Assembly: GCF_034675845.1 (NCBI RefSeq)
Contig: NZ_JAUCCU010000001.1
Span: 1,426,001-1,490,000 of the forward strand
DNA length: 64,000 nucleotides
Direction of reading: 5' to 3'
DNA from: Castellaniella sp.
GTDB lineage: Bacteria > Pseudomonadota > Gammaproteobacteria > Burkholderiales > Burkholderiaceae_B
Shown here: positions 26,569 through 34,417 of the stretch, piece after piece
Numbering within the stretch: position 1 is the first letter of the stretch
How the letters are laid out: every line of letters begins with the position of its first letter
The notes under the pieces: model-generated
The model's input: only the letters and a program-made list of their open reading frames with translations
What the model was told of the DNA's origin: nothing
Databases searched by the model: none
Position numbers and translations under genes: made by a program

Positions 26569-27230
26569 GAACGCTCGCCCAGGGGGGACTCGAAGCGATA
26601 GACCGCCAGCGTGCTGCGCCAGCCGCGCAGCCAATGGATTTCCCGGTCGCCTCGGAAAGTCGCGAAGTGAGTAATGCGCAGCCCCAGCTGCGCCGCCAGC
26701 AGCTGGAAATCGCGCAGCGTGCACAAATGAATATTGGGCGTGTCGTACCACTGATACGGCATCTGATCGTTGACCGGCATGCGGCCCCGCAAAATGGACC
26801 AACCGTGAGGCCAATAGCCGAAGTTGGGGAATGACACGATGCCGTAGCGCGCCACCCGCGCCATTTCCTGCAGGATATGTTCCGTGTGATGCATGGACTG
26901 CAGGGTCTGGGACAGCACCACGGTATCGAACTGCTGGTCGTCGAACAGCGCCAGGCCTTCTTCCAGGTTTTGCTGAATCACCCGCACCCCGCGGCGCACA
27001 GCAGCGATCACCTGATCATCGCTGAGTTCCACCCCGGCACCCTGTACCTGGCGGGTGCGCTGCAGATAGGACAACAGATAACCATCGGCGCAGCCCAGAT
27101 CCAGCACCCGACTGCCAGGCGCGACCCACTGGGCGATGCGCTGCAAATCGATGCGCGGAACAGCATCAGTCTGTGCCGAGGTGCCGACAGGCATGGTATT
27201 GCGCCCCTGCGTAGTCGCAGTTGAGTTCAT
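26565..27230 (-). CDS. metW: Methionine biosynthesis protein MetW
   Basis: This 221-residue SAM-dependent methyltransferase-fold protein partners MetX. Motif I is SRVLDLGCADGYLLSYL, followed by GVELSDDQVIAAVRRGVRVI and the MetW-specific SFPNFGYWPHGWSILRGRMP and PYQWYDTPNIHLCTLRDF. The first ATG (27230) overlaps the metX stop (ATGA). A second Met 12 codons later is possible. Coupling to metX supports a role in acyl-homoserine formation. The exact biochemical function of MetW is not settled. Confidence 0.94.
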   Translation of the reverse strand: MNSTATTQGRNTMPVGTSAQTDAVPRIDLQRIAQWVAPGSRVLDLGCADGYLLSYLQRTRQVQGAGVELSDDQVIAAVRRGVRVIQQNLEEGLALFDDQQFDTVVLSQTLQSMHHTEHILQEMARVARYGIVSFPNFGYWPHGWSILRGRMPVNDQMPYQWYDTPNIHLCTLRDFQLLAAQLGLRITHFATFRGDREIHWLRGWRSTLAVYRFESPLGERS

Positions 27231-28478
27231 GCCAGCACCCCCGTGGTCTGACGGCGTTCGCCCAGCCCCAGGCGCAGGGCGATCTGGTCATAGTAGCCTT
27301 GCACAATGGCATGGTAGCGGGCATCGTCCAGCAAAAAGGCATCATGCCCATTCGGCGCATCGATTTCGGCATAGGTGACCTCGCGCCGGTTCTTCAGCAA
27401 GGCCTGCACGATTTCACGCGAATGCGCAGGTGCAAAGCGCCAATCGGTGGTAAACGACACCAACAGAAAGCGCGCCTGGACGGGGGCCAATGCCTGAGCC
27501 AGATCCCCCCCCCGTCGCCCGGGCAGGGTCGAAATAATCCAGTGCGCGAGTCAGCAGCAAATAGGTATTGGCATCAAAATGGCGCGAGAATTTCTCGCCC
27601 TGATAACGCAGATAAGACTCGATCTCGAATTCGACTTCGTAGTTGTACCGATAATCGCCGTCAGGCCCCGGCGCACGCTGAGTGCGGCCGAATTTGGCGG
27701 CCATGACCTCGTCGGACTGATACGTAATATGGCCCACCATCCGGGCTACCGACAGGCCGTTGGTGGGCACCACGCCCTGGGCACTGTAGTCGCCCCCCCG
27801 AAAATCCGGGTCGGTCAGGATGGCGCGGCGGGCGACCTCGTTGAAGGCAATGTTCTGGGCTGTCAGGCGGGCGGTGCTGGCCACTACGATGCAATCACCC
27901 ACGCGATCCGGACAGGTAATGGCCCAGCTCAGTGCCTGCATGCCGCCCAAGGACCCGCCCATGACGGCAGCAAATCGCTGAATCCCGAAATAATCGGCGA
28001 CGCGGGCCTGGGCGTGCACCCAGTCCTCGACCGTCAGCAAGGGAAACGACGCCCCCCAAGACTGACCAGTGGCCGGATTGATCGTGGTGGGGCCGGTGGA
28101 ACCAAAACAAGACCCCAGATTATTCACCCCGATCACAAAAAAACGGTCAGTGTCCACGGCCTTGCCGGGGCCAACCATATTGTCCCACCAGCCAATCTGA
28201 CTGGGGTCATCGGCATTCATGCCCGCCACATGATGCGAGGCATTCAGGGCATGGCAAACCAGCACGGCATTGCTGCATTCAGCATTCAGCGTGCCATAGG
28301 TTTCGATGGCCAGAGAGTAAGACGGCAGCACCTGGCCGCTGGACAAGATCAGCGGCTGATCAAAATGCAGGTATTGGGGCGTGACATAGCCTACGCTGCC
28401 CGGTGGCACCGACGCATGCGGGGATTTTGGGGGCGCCACGGCAGCGGCGCAATTGGAAGAATCGACAGGTGTGGTCAT
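27227..28478 (-). pseudogene. metX: metX, homoserine O-acyltransferase, interrupted by a +1 shift in a C9/G9 tract
   Basis: MetX acylates homoserine in methionine synthesis. The upstream frame encodes the alpha/beta-hydrolase core with nucleophile motif GGSLGGMQALSWAI. After LLTRALDYFDPARATGG it leaves frame at nine G (plus-strand C9 at 27505-27513) and stops near 27414. The correct continuation, DLAQALAPVQARFLLVSFTT, lies in the next frame and ends at 27227. It carries the catalytic Asp (TDWRFAP) and His (PNGHDAF). Eight G would restore a protein of about 416 residues. As read, the enzyme would lack two triad residues. A sequencing error in the homopolymer is a strong alternative. A probable SAM-II riboswitch precedes it. 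Confidence 0.88.
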
Positions 28479-28480
28479 AG

Positions 28481-28540
28481 GACCTCTTTAGCTGGATTTA
28501 TGGGGCGCCCGCAAGCGGATCAGGCAAATCGGCGCCAAGT
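28481..28540 (-). promoter_or_regulatory. Probable SAM-II riboswitch controlling metX
   Basis: Read towards metX, GGCGCC (28536-28531) pairs with GGCGCC (28509-28504) as P1. The loop begins GAUUUGCCUG and ends CUUGC. After P1 come AUAAAUCCAGCUAAAGAGG and the metX ATG. The loop GAUUU is complementary to the downstream AAAUC, giving the H-type pseudoknot, and loop CCU can pair with AGG. The AGCUAAAGAGG end, which contains the Shine-Dalgarno sequence, is the most conserved part of SAM-II as I know it. SAM-II aptamers typically sit just upstream of metX/metA, blocking translation when SAM is high. Confidence 0.8.
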
Positions 28541-28769
28541 CAATCTTCATTCTAGCACCAGGGCTTGCGGGGATCAGGAAAACCCGCTTTCACGCCACGG
28601 GACTTACCCTGAGCCCCGACCATCAAATGCGCAAGCATTGACTTATCGCAAATATGTTAGCCAAACAACCCATTAATCACTAGGGTTTGTGTTTTCTACG
28701 TAAACACCGTGATACATTCATTAACGAAAACGAGTTGTTACAAATTAGGATGCCTACAGAGGAAACCCC
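28541..28769. promoter_or_regulatory. Divergent metX/luxR-type intergenic region
   Basis: No gene is visible. Towards the LuxR-type gene there is CTAGGGTTT at 28680-28688, a motif that recurs elsewhere in the window. It is followed by an inverted repeat GTGTTT (28689-28694)/AAACAC (28702-28707), a candidate operator 60-80 bases before the start codon. Confidence 0.4.
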
Positions 28770-29048
28770 ATGGTAAAGCTGACTTCTCGCCATCGCGCCT
28801 GCCTGTATTGGGCATCCCAGGGCAAGACCAGTTGGGAAATCGGTCAAATTCTGGGCATCACCGAGCGCACCGTCAATTTCCATTTCGGCAAGCTCTACGA
28901 CCTGCTGGGCGTGCATACCCGCCAGGCCGCCATCACCGCCGCCGTGCAGCGCCAACTACTGGATCTGAACCAAGTCCCCATCCCCGGACTGACGCATCCA
29001 CAAACCCTGACGATCCCCGACAGCATCCAACCCTCTCTATTTCAGTAA
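28770..29048 (+). CDS. Small LuxR-type HTH regulator (stand-alone DNA-binding domain)
   Basis: The 92-residue protein is essentially only a LuxR/GerE helix-turn-helix: KLTSRHRACLYWASQGKTSW, EIGQILGITERTVNFHFGKL, YDLLGVHTRQAAITAAV. A 25-residue Pro-rich tail follows. No receiver or autoinducer-binding domain is present, and no upstream in-frame extension suggests truncation. The ribosome-binding site AGAGGAAA is well placed before ATG 28770. The target is unknown. The promoter contains an inverted repeat that could serve autoregulation. Confidence 0.85.
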   Translation: MVKLTSRHRACLYWASQGKTSWEIGQILGITERTVNFHFGKLYDLLGVHTRQAAITAAVQRQLLDLNQVPIPGLTHPQTLTIPDSIQPSLFQ

Positions 29049-29113
29049 GCCCTTATTTCCCCCGCCAGCTCGGCTAAAATCATTCCATTCAGACTAACCC
29101 GGTACTCTTTATC

Positions 29114-30682
29114 ATGACACAGGCTTCCGATCGGCGTGCCCGCATCGCTGCGCACCCAGAACTGCTGCGAGGCATCCGGCGGGGCATCGAAAAAGAAGGC
29201 CTGCGGGTGGATGCTCACGGTCGATTGGCGCACACCCCCCACCCGCTGGCGCTGGGATCGGCCCTGACCAACCCCCACATCACCACCGACTACTCCGAAT
29301 CCCTGCTGGAACTCGTCACCAGCCCTGACGCATCGACCGCCGCCCTGGTGCAGGAACTCACCGATATACATGCCTTTGTGGCGTTGCGCAATCCGACTGA
29401 AACCATCTGGAATCAATCCATGCCAGCCCACCTGCCGCCCGAGGCAGACATCCCCGTGGCCTGGTACGGTCCCTCGAATACCGGCATGCTAAAGCACGTC
29501 TATCGCCAAGGTCTGGCCTGGCGCTACGGCAAAATCATGCAATGCATTGCCGGCGTGCACTATAACTACTCGCTGCCCGAGGCGGCCTGGGATTTTCTGG
29601 CGACGGGCGATACCGAAAAAGATCGTCGCAATTCGGGCTATATGGGCCTGATCCGCAATTTCATGCGCTATGCCTGGCTGCTGATGTATTTATTCGGCGC
29701 AGCGCCCGCCGTATCACGCAGCTTTCTGCAACACGCCGGCCTGGAATCCCAACTGACCCGCCTGAGCCCGGACACCTATTGCCTGCCTTGGGCCACCAGC
29801 CTGCGCATGAGCGACCTGGGCTATAAAAGCCCCATCCAGTCCGAACTGCAGCTTTGCTACAACGACCTGGACACTTTCACCGCCCGCATCCACAGCGCTG
29901 TCACCACGCCCTGGCCCGCCTACGAGGCCATCGGCACCCACCGCGACGGCCAACGCATCCAGCTCAACACGAATATTCTGCAGATCGAAAACGAGTACTA
30001 CGCCACGATCCGGCCCAAACAAACTGCCGGACGCTGCGAACGGCCCAACACGATTCTGCACGAACGCGGCATTCAGTACATCGAGGTGCGCTGCATGGAC
30101 ATCGACCCCTGGGAGCCTGCGGGCATCGCTGCCGACACCTGCCGGTTCCTGGATGCATTCCTGCTGTTTTGCGCCCTGGAAGACAGCCCCCTGTTTCCCA
30201 TCCCCGGCACCTGCCAGGAAAGCCAGGCCAATTTTGGACTGGTTGCGCGCGAAGGACGCCGCCCCGGCCTGATGCTGCAACACGACGAACAAGCGATCGG
30301 TTTGCAGGACTGGGCTCAGGACATCCTGCAGCGCATCACCCCCTATGCCGCACTGCTGGACGCACACACCGACGACCCGCACCACGGCGCTGCCCTGCAA
30401 CTGCAACTGGCCAAGACCCAGGACCCGGCACTGACACCATCGGCCCGCCTGCTGGCCGCGCTACAGGATAGCGGCCAGGAATTTCACGACTGGACCCTGG
30501 CCCAAAGCCAGGCCCACTGGGCCGCATTACAGGCACGCGGCCTGCCCGCCAGCACTCTGGCCGCCTACGACCGAACCGCCCAGGCATCCCTGGCCGAGCA
30601 GGCCACCCTGGAAGCCGAGAACACCGAAAGCTTCGAAAACTATGTGGCGCGGTTTCATGCAGCGCTGGCAAAGGCCGCCTGA
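29114..30682 (+). CDS. gshA: Glutamate-cysteine ligase
   Basis: GshA makes gamma-glutamylcysteine, the first step of glutathione synthesis. The 522-residue product matches the proteobacterial class I enzyme: RGIRRGIEKEGLRVDAHGRL, ITTDYSESLLELVTSP, GVHYNYSLPEAAWDFL, NTILHERGIQYIEVRCMDID and ENTESFENYVARF. The Shine-Dalgarno sequence is weak. The sensor-kinase gene begins only 6 bases after the stop, so gshA may be co-transcribed with the two-component system. gshB is not in the window. Confidence 0.95.
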   Translation: MTQASDRRARIAAHPELLRGIRRGIEKEGLRVDAHGRLAHTPHPLALGSALTNPHITTDYSESLLELVTSPDASTAALVQELTDIHAFVALRNPTETIWNQSMPAHLPPEADIPVAWYGPSNTGMLKHVYRQGLAWRYGKIMQCIAGVHYNYSLPEAAWDFLATGDTEKDRRNSGYMGLIRNFMRYAWLLMYLFGAAPAVSRSFLQHAGLESQLTRLSPDTYCLPWATSLRMSDLGYKSPIQSELQLCYNDLDTFTARIHSAVTTPWPAYEAIGTHRDGQRIQLNTNILQIENEYYATIRPKQTAGRCERPNTILHERGIQYIEVRCMDIDPWEPAGIAADTCRFLDAFLLFCALEDSPLFPIPGTCQESQANFGLVAREGRRPGLMLQHDEQAIGLQDWAQDILQRITPYAALLDAHTDDPHHGAALQLQLAKTQDPALTPSARLLAALQDSGQEFHDWTLAQSQAHWAALQARGLPASTLAAYDRTAQASLAEQATLEAENTESFENYVARFHAALAKAA

Positions 30683-30688
30683 ACGCAT

Positions 30689-32224
30689 ATGCCCCGCCAG
30701 GGCCCCTTGATTCTTCGCAGCCTGACTTGCCAAGTCCTGATTTGGGGCCTGCTCTTGCTGCTCGCGGGCGGCGCGCTGGCGGCTTGGCAGTACCAATCGC
30801 TGATCAGCACGCTTGAAAACGAAAGCAACGCCCTGCATCGGTCGGCCTCACAAAGGGCCGATCAGCACGATGCGCACTTGACGGCCCTATCGGCTGTGGC
30901 CAATGCCTCAGCCGACCCGAGCCACAAGCTTTTTCTGGATGTGGCCACGACCGTCGCACAGTTCTATCCGCGGATCGACGATATACAACTGGTCCCACTC
31001 GACGCCCGCGAGGCGTCCGCAGGCCTCCATCCACTCTCGCCCGACCTCGCACAGCGCATACGCGCAGCCGTCAATGCATCCAATGGGCAAATTGCCGTCT
31101 TGCCTTACCCTGAACGCCCAGAGCACTACATCTTGCTCAAGCGCAGCCCTAATACCCCAGCAGCGCGCTACGGCCTGATGCTCGGCATTGATGCCCATCA
31201 GCTGATTGGCGAGGCCAGTCCCTTCTGGTCAAAACCAGGCGTCAATTTGCGCTTGTCCCTGCCCGACGGCCAAGTGCTGGTCAGTCGCGCACCTGCATCG
31301 GCAGGCACCCTTCACTTTTCCAAGGCGCTGGCCAGCGCGTCGCAGCCACTCATGCTTGCGACAGGGATGACGATCGGGCCAGGCGACCTTTTCCCTCTGA
31401 TGCCGACCACATTGGCGCTGCTGCTGGTGAGCGCCGTCTACATCGCCGTGCTGGCCGCCTGGCGCCAACGGCTGAGCACACGCGCAGCAGTCGAACAGGC
31501 ACGCCTGAGCGCGCTGGAATCCCGTCTGGCGCACGCCTCGCGCGTGAACGCGCTGGGCGAAATGGCCAGCGGCCTGGCGCACGAACTGACGCAGCCCCTG
31601 ACCGCTATTCTGGCTCAGACACAAGCCAGCCGCAGGATGTTCACGCAAGGCAATCCCGCTTTGGGATCGGTGTTTGAAGACACCGTTGCCCAGGCAAAGC
31701 GGGCCTCCGCCATCCTGGAGCGATTCCGCAATTGGTCACGCCCTCAGCCGGCCAACACGGCGGTGTTCGACCTGCGCGAGGCCCTGGGCAACGTCCAGGC
31801 CTTGCTGGCCCCTCAGGCTGCCGCATCACAGGCCAGGCTGACGTTTGACCTGCCTGCCCAGGCGGTGCTCATCCAGGCAGACCCCATCGAAATGGAGCAA
31901 GTGCTCTTCAACCTTGTGCGCAACGCCCTCGAAGCAGTGGCTCAGCAAGACGCCGGACAAATTACCGTCACCCTGCGGCAAACTGGGACTGACGTGGTGC
32001 TCGATGTGTCTGATAATGGCCCAGGGGTTGCGCCAGAAATCCAACACCGGCTGTTCACCCCCTTTACGACCAATCGGCCCGACGGCACAGGCCTGGGTCT
32101 TGCCCTGAGCCAGCGTCTGGTAGAACGCGCAGGCGGGGATGTTTTTCTGGCTGACAAAGGTCCTGGCACCACCTTCAGGGTCACGCTGAAGGCACAGACC
32201 CCGCCCAAAGAGGAAAACGTATGA
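30689..32224 (+). CDS. Membrane sensor histidine kinase (FixL/DctB-like HisKA type)
   Basis: The 511-residue kinase has TM1 (about 13-33), a periplasmic domain of about 200 residues (34-233) with no family I recognise, and TM2 (about 234-257). A short linker leads to the HisKA box GEMASGLAHELTQPLTAILA with phosphoacceptor His298. The ATPase domain has N box Asn412 (NLVRNALEAV), DNGPG (442-446) and GTGLGL. The HELTQPL form resembles the FixL/DctB/TodS class. No PAS or haem-binding domain is seen in the protein. The stop overlaps the response-regulator start. The neighbours encode an HbpS-like and an ankyrin protein, both secreted. Confidence 0.92.
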   Translation: MPRQGPLILRSLTCQVLIWGLLLLLAGGALAAWQYQSLISTLENESNALHRSASQRADQHDAHLTALSAVANASADPSHKLFLDVATTVAQFYPRIDDIQLVPLDAREASAGLHPLSPDLAQRIRAAVNASNGQIAVLPYPERPEHYILLKRSPNTPAARYGLMLGIDAHQLIGEASPFWSKPGVNLRLSLPDGQVLVSRAPASAGTLHFSKALASASQPLMLATGMTIGPGDLFPLMPTTLALLLVSAVYIAVLAAWRQRLSTRAAVEQARLSALESRLAHASRVNALGEMASGLAHELTQPLTAILAQTQASRRMFTQGNPALGSVFEDTVAQAKRASAILERFRNWSRPQPANTAVFDLREALGNVQALLAPQAAASQARLTFDLPAQAVLIQADPIEMEQVLFNLVRNALEAVAQQDAGQITVTLRQTGTDVVLDVSDNGPGVAPEIQHRLFTPFTTNRPDGTGLGLALSQRLVERAGGDVFLADKGPGTTFRVTLKAQTPPKEENV

Positions 32225-32826
32225 TGCACCCGGTCTATCTGGTCGATGACGACGATGCAGTATGCCGCGCACTGAGCCTTTTGCTATCCACCGTTGATAT
32301 CCAGGTGACCGCCTTTACCGACCCGCAAGCATTCCTGGCCCAAATGACGCGACTGACGCCCGGCTGCCTGATTCTGGATATCCGCATGCCGGTCATTTCA
32401 GGGTTGAAGCTGCAGGAACGGCTGACCGACAGCGGCGTGGACTGGCCCACGATCATCATCTCCGGGCACGGCGATATCGAAGCCTGTCGGCGGGCATTTC
32501 GCAACGGCGCCGTCGATTTTCTATCCAAACCCATCGACGAACAGGATCTCATCGAAGCAATACAAAAAGGGCAAGACGTCCTGGACCGCAAGCTGCGACA
32601 ACAGGCACAGCAGGCCGAAACACTGAGTCTGCTGGCGCACCTGACGCCGCGCGAACACCAGGTGCTGGATCTGGTCGCCCAAGGCTTTACCACGCGGCAG
32701 ATTGCAGATGCCCTGAACCTGTCCTCGCGCACCATCGACACACACCGCGCCAGCATCGGCACCAAGCTGGGCACGACCTCACAGGCTGAACTCACCCGGC
32801 TGTGGCTGGAAGGCAAAGGCCCCTAA
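32221..32826 (+). CDS. FixJ/NarL-class response regulator with LuxR-type output domain
   Basis: The 201-residue protein has a receiver with acidic pocket VYLVDDDDAV, phosphoacceptor Asp53 (CLILDIRMPVISGL), the conserved Thr/Ser position IIISGHGDI and Lys in FLSKPIDEQDL. A LuxR/GerE HTH follows (LTPREHQVLDLVAQGFTTRQ, IADALNLSSRTIDTHRASI). The architecture is FixJ-like. ATG 32221 overlaps the kinase stop, and a second ATG follows directly at 32224. It should be the cognate partner of the upstream kinase. Confidence 0.94.
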   Translation: MMHPVYLVDDDDAVCRALSLLLSTVDIQVTAFTDPQAFLAQMTRLTPGCLILDIRMPVISGLKLQERLTDSGVDWPTIIISGHGDIEACRRAFRNGAVDFLSKPIDEQDLIEAIQKGQDVLDRKLRQQAQQAETLSLLAHLTPREHQVLDLVAQGFTTRQIADALNLSSRTIDTHRASIGTKLGTTSQAELTRLWLEGKGP

Positions 32827-32947
32827 AGCAGCGAGCCCCCATGTCCGACTCGGTATAACTGCGTAGTACCGCGCTAGCCCTACGAATAGCTGCGCAATGG
32901 GGCAGACAGTAAGCTTTCCCTGTCTGTTCACTTGAAAGGAAAACAAC
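32827..32947 (+). promoter_or_regulatory. Leader/promoter of the HbpS-like gene with inverted repeats
   Basis: There is an inverted repeat CGTAG (32862-32866)/CTACG (32880-32884) and a 7-bp hairpin CAGACAG (32903-32909)/CTGTCTG (32920-32926), which ends shortly before the ribosome-binding site GAAAGGA. The first is a candidate site for the upstream LuxR-type regulator. The hairpin has no T run, so it is unlikely to be a terminator. Confidence 0.45.
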
Positions 32948-33433
32948 ATGATCCGCACGCTCTCTATTGCCGCATTGCTCTGCGCCCCCATCGTCGCCTC
33001 TGCTGCCACAGCGCTGCCCAGCGCGCCCTATCTGCCGCTTGAGCTGGCGACCAAAGCTGCGCAAACCGCCTTGCAGACCTGCAGCGACCAAGGCTACAAC
33101 GTCAGCGTCGCCATCGTGGCGCGAGATGGCTCGACCAAAGTGCTGCTGAAGGCCGATAACGCCGGCCCGCACACCGCCAGCAGCGCACAGGGCAAGGCCT
33201 TTACCTCGGCAGCCATGGGCCGCGATACCGCAGGGCTGGCCAACTTCATCGCCAGCGAGCCGGCCAATAACGGCCTGCGCGACATGGACTCCCGCATGGT
33301 GATTCAAGCCGGTGGTCTGCCGATCAAGTTCGACAAAGCCCTGGTGGCTGGAATTGGCGTGGGTGGTGCCCCCTCGGGCGACATCGACACAAGTTGCGCG
33401 GCAGCAGGCCTGAAGGCAATCGGCGCTGCGTAA
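32948..33433 (+). CDS. Secreted HbpS/GlcG-family (DUF336) haem-binding-like protein
   Basis: The 161-residue product has a signal peptide (IRTLSIAALLCAPIVASA, cleavage near residue 19). A GlcG/HbpS domain follows: LELATKAAQTALQTCSDQGY, NVSVAIVARDGSTKVLLKAD, SSAQGKAFTSAAMGRDT, and the family's C-terminal GIGVGGAPSGDIDTSCAAAG. In Streptomyces, HbpS is an extracellular haem-degrading protein that signals through the SenS-SenR two-component system. The adjacency here to a kinase and a LuxR-type regulator is similar, but haem binding by this protein is inferred and not shown. Confidence 0.88.
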   Translation: MIRTLSIAALLCAPIVASAATALPSAPYLPLELATKAAQTALQTCSDQGYNVSVAIVARDGSTKVLLKADNAGPHTASSAQGKAFTSAAMGRDTAGLANFIASEPANNGLRDMDSRMVIQAGGLPIKFDKALVAGIGVGGAPSGDIDTSCAAAGLKAIGAA

Positions 33434-33445
33434 ACAGGAGGCCCT

Positions 33446-34102
33446 ATGACCAAATCACTGCTTGCGATCATCTGCGCCGTCTTGATGCTTGCAGGGATGC
33501 AGGCGCGTTCAGGAGAATCCGTGCAGCAGTATCCCTTGCACGCCGCAGCCCGGCAGAACGATGTACAGGCGCTTGAGCAACTGCTTGCGAAAGGCACCGA
33601 CATCGAAGCGCGGGACGCATCGGGTTCGACCGCGCTGCTGGTCGCAACCAGGGAAAATCAGGTCAATGCCGCCCGCGTGCTGATGGATGCCGGTGCCGAT
33701 GTGAATGCAAAAGACCGCATCAACGACAGCGCCTATCTGTATGCGGGTGCGCGGGGTCATCTGGACATACTCAAGATGACGCTTGCGCACGGTGCCGATC
33801 TGCAAAGCACAAACCGCTATGGGGGCACCGCCTTGATTCCAGCCGCCGAGCGCGGTCACGTCGAGACGGTGCAAACCCTGATCGAAGCCGGTGTCGCCGT
33901 CGATCACGTCAACAAGCTGGGCTGGACTGCGCTGCTTGAAGCCATTATTTTGGGGGACGGCGGTGAACGCCACCAGCAGATCGTGGCCCACCTGCTGCAG
34001 GCTGGCGCCGATCCCAGCCTGGCCGACCGCGAGGGCGTCACGCCTTTGCAACATGCCCGCGCACGCGGCTACCGCCAGATCGCCAGCGAGTTGGGGGGTT
34101 AG
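33446..34102 (+). CDS. Secreted/periplasmic ankyrin-repeat protein
   Basis: The 218-residue product has a signal peptide (LLAIICAVLMLAGMQARSGE) followed by five or so ankyrin repeats (QYPLHAAARQNDVQALEQLL; GSTALLVATRENQVNAARVL; GGTALIPAAERGHVETVQTL; GWTALLEAI; GVTPLQHARARGYRQIASEL). It starts 12 bases after the HbpS-like gene with a strong AGGAGG-type ribosome-binding site and is clearly in the same operon. A periplasmic ankyrin protein (AnkB) supports catalase function in Pseudomonas, so a role in oxidative or haem stress is possible but unproven. Confidence 0.9.
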   Translation: MTKSLLAIICAVLMLAGMQARSGESVQQYPLHAAARQNDVQALEQLLAKGTDIEARDASGSTALLVATRENQVNAARVLMDAGADVNAKDRINDSAYLYAGARGHLDILKMTLAHGADLQSTNRYGGTALIPAAERGHVETVQTLIEAGVAVDHVNKLGWTALLEAIILGDGGERHQQIVAHLLQAGADPSLADREGVTPLQHARARGYRQIASELGG

Positions 34103-34136
34103 GCCTATAGCGGTGGTATGCCAGATGTGTGCAATA

Positions 34137-34211
34137 TGGCGCGCCCGACAGGAATCGAACCTGTATCAGAGGCTTCGGAGGCCCCTATTCTATCCATTGA
34201 ACCACAGGCGC
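34137..34211 (-). tRNA. tRNA-Arg (anticodon CCG), CCA encoded
   Basis: The minus strand folds as a complete cloverleaf. Acceptor stem GCGCCTG/CGGGCGC has one U-G pair. The D arm is GGTTCAATGGATAGAAT, and the anticodon stem-loop is GGGGC-CTCCGAA-GCCTC with anticodon CCG. The T arm is ACAGG-TTCGATT-CCTGT. A discriminator G and genomic CCA follow. It is convergent with the ankyrin gene. Confidence 0.95.
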
Positions 34212-34417
34212 ACTGGACGTCAGCCAAGATGCTGACGCAAGCCGTGCATGCTGACGACGCACGGGTCGCACATTGTAGCGGGTTTATCCTAAGCCTGCAT
34301 CGTCCTGGGGCTGTCGCTATAATCGAAGATTGAGGCCTGTAACAGAAGCCGCCCGGCTGACAGGACACGGGCTGCCGTCCAGGCCGTCGGCCGCATTCAC
34401 TATCCCAGGAAACCACC
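34212..34417 (+). promoter_or_regulatory. Promoter region of the di-haem cytochrome gene
   Basis: A perfect TATAAT lies at 34318-34323, about 95 bases before the cytochrome start. No strong -35 box was seen. The rest of the region is otherwise featureless. Confidence 0.4.

Noticed and set aside
32903..32926. Intrinsic terminator between the response regulator and the HbpS-like gene
   Set aside because: The 7-bp hairpin has no T run and sits immediately upstream of a ribosome-binding site. It is more likely a leader structure or operator.
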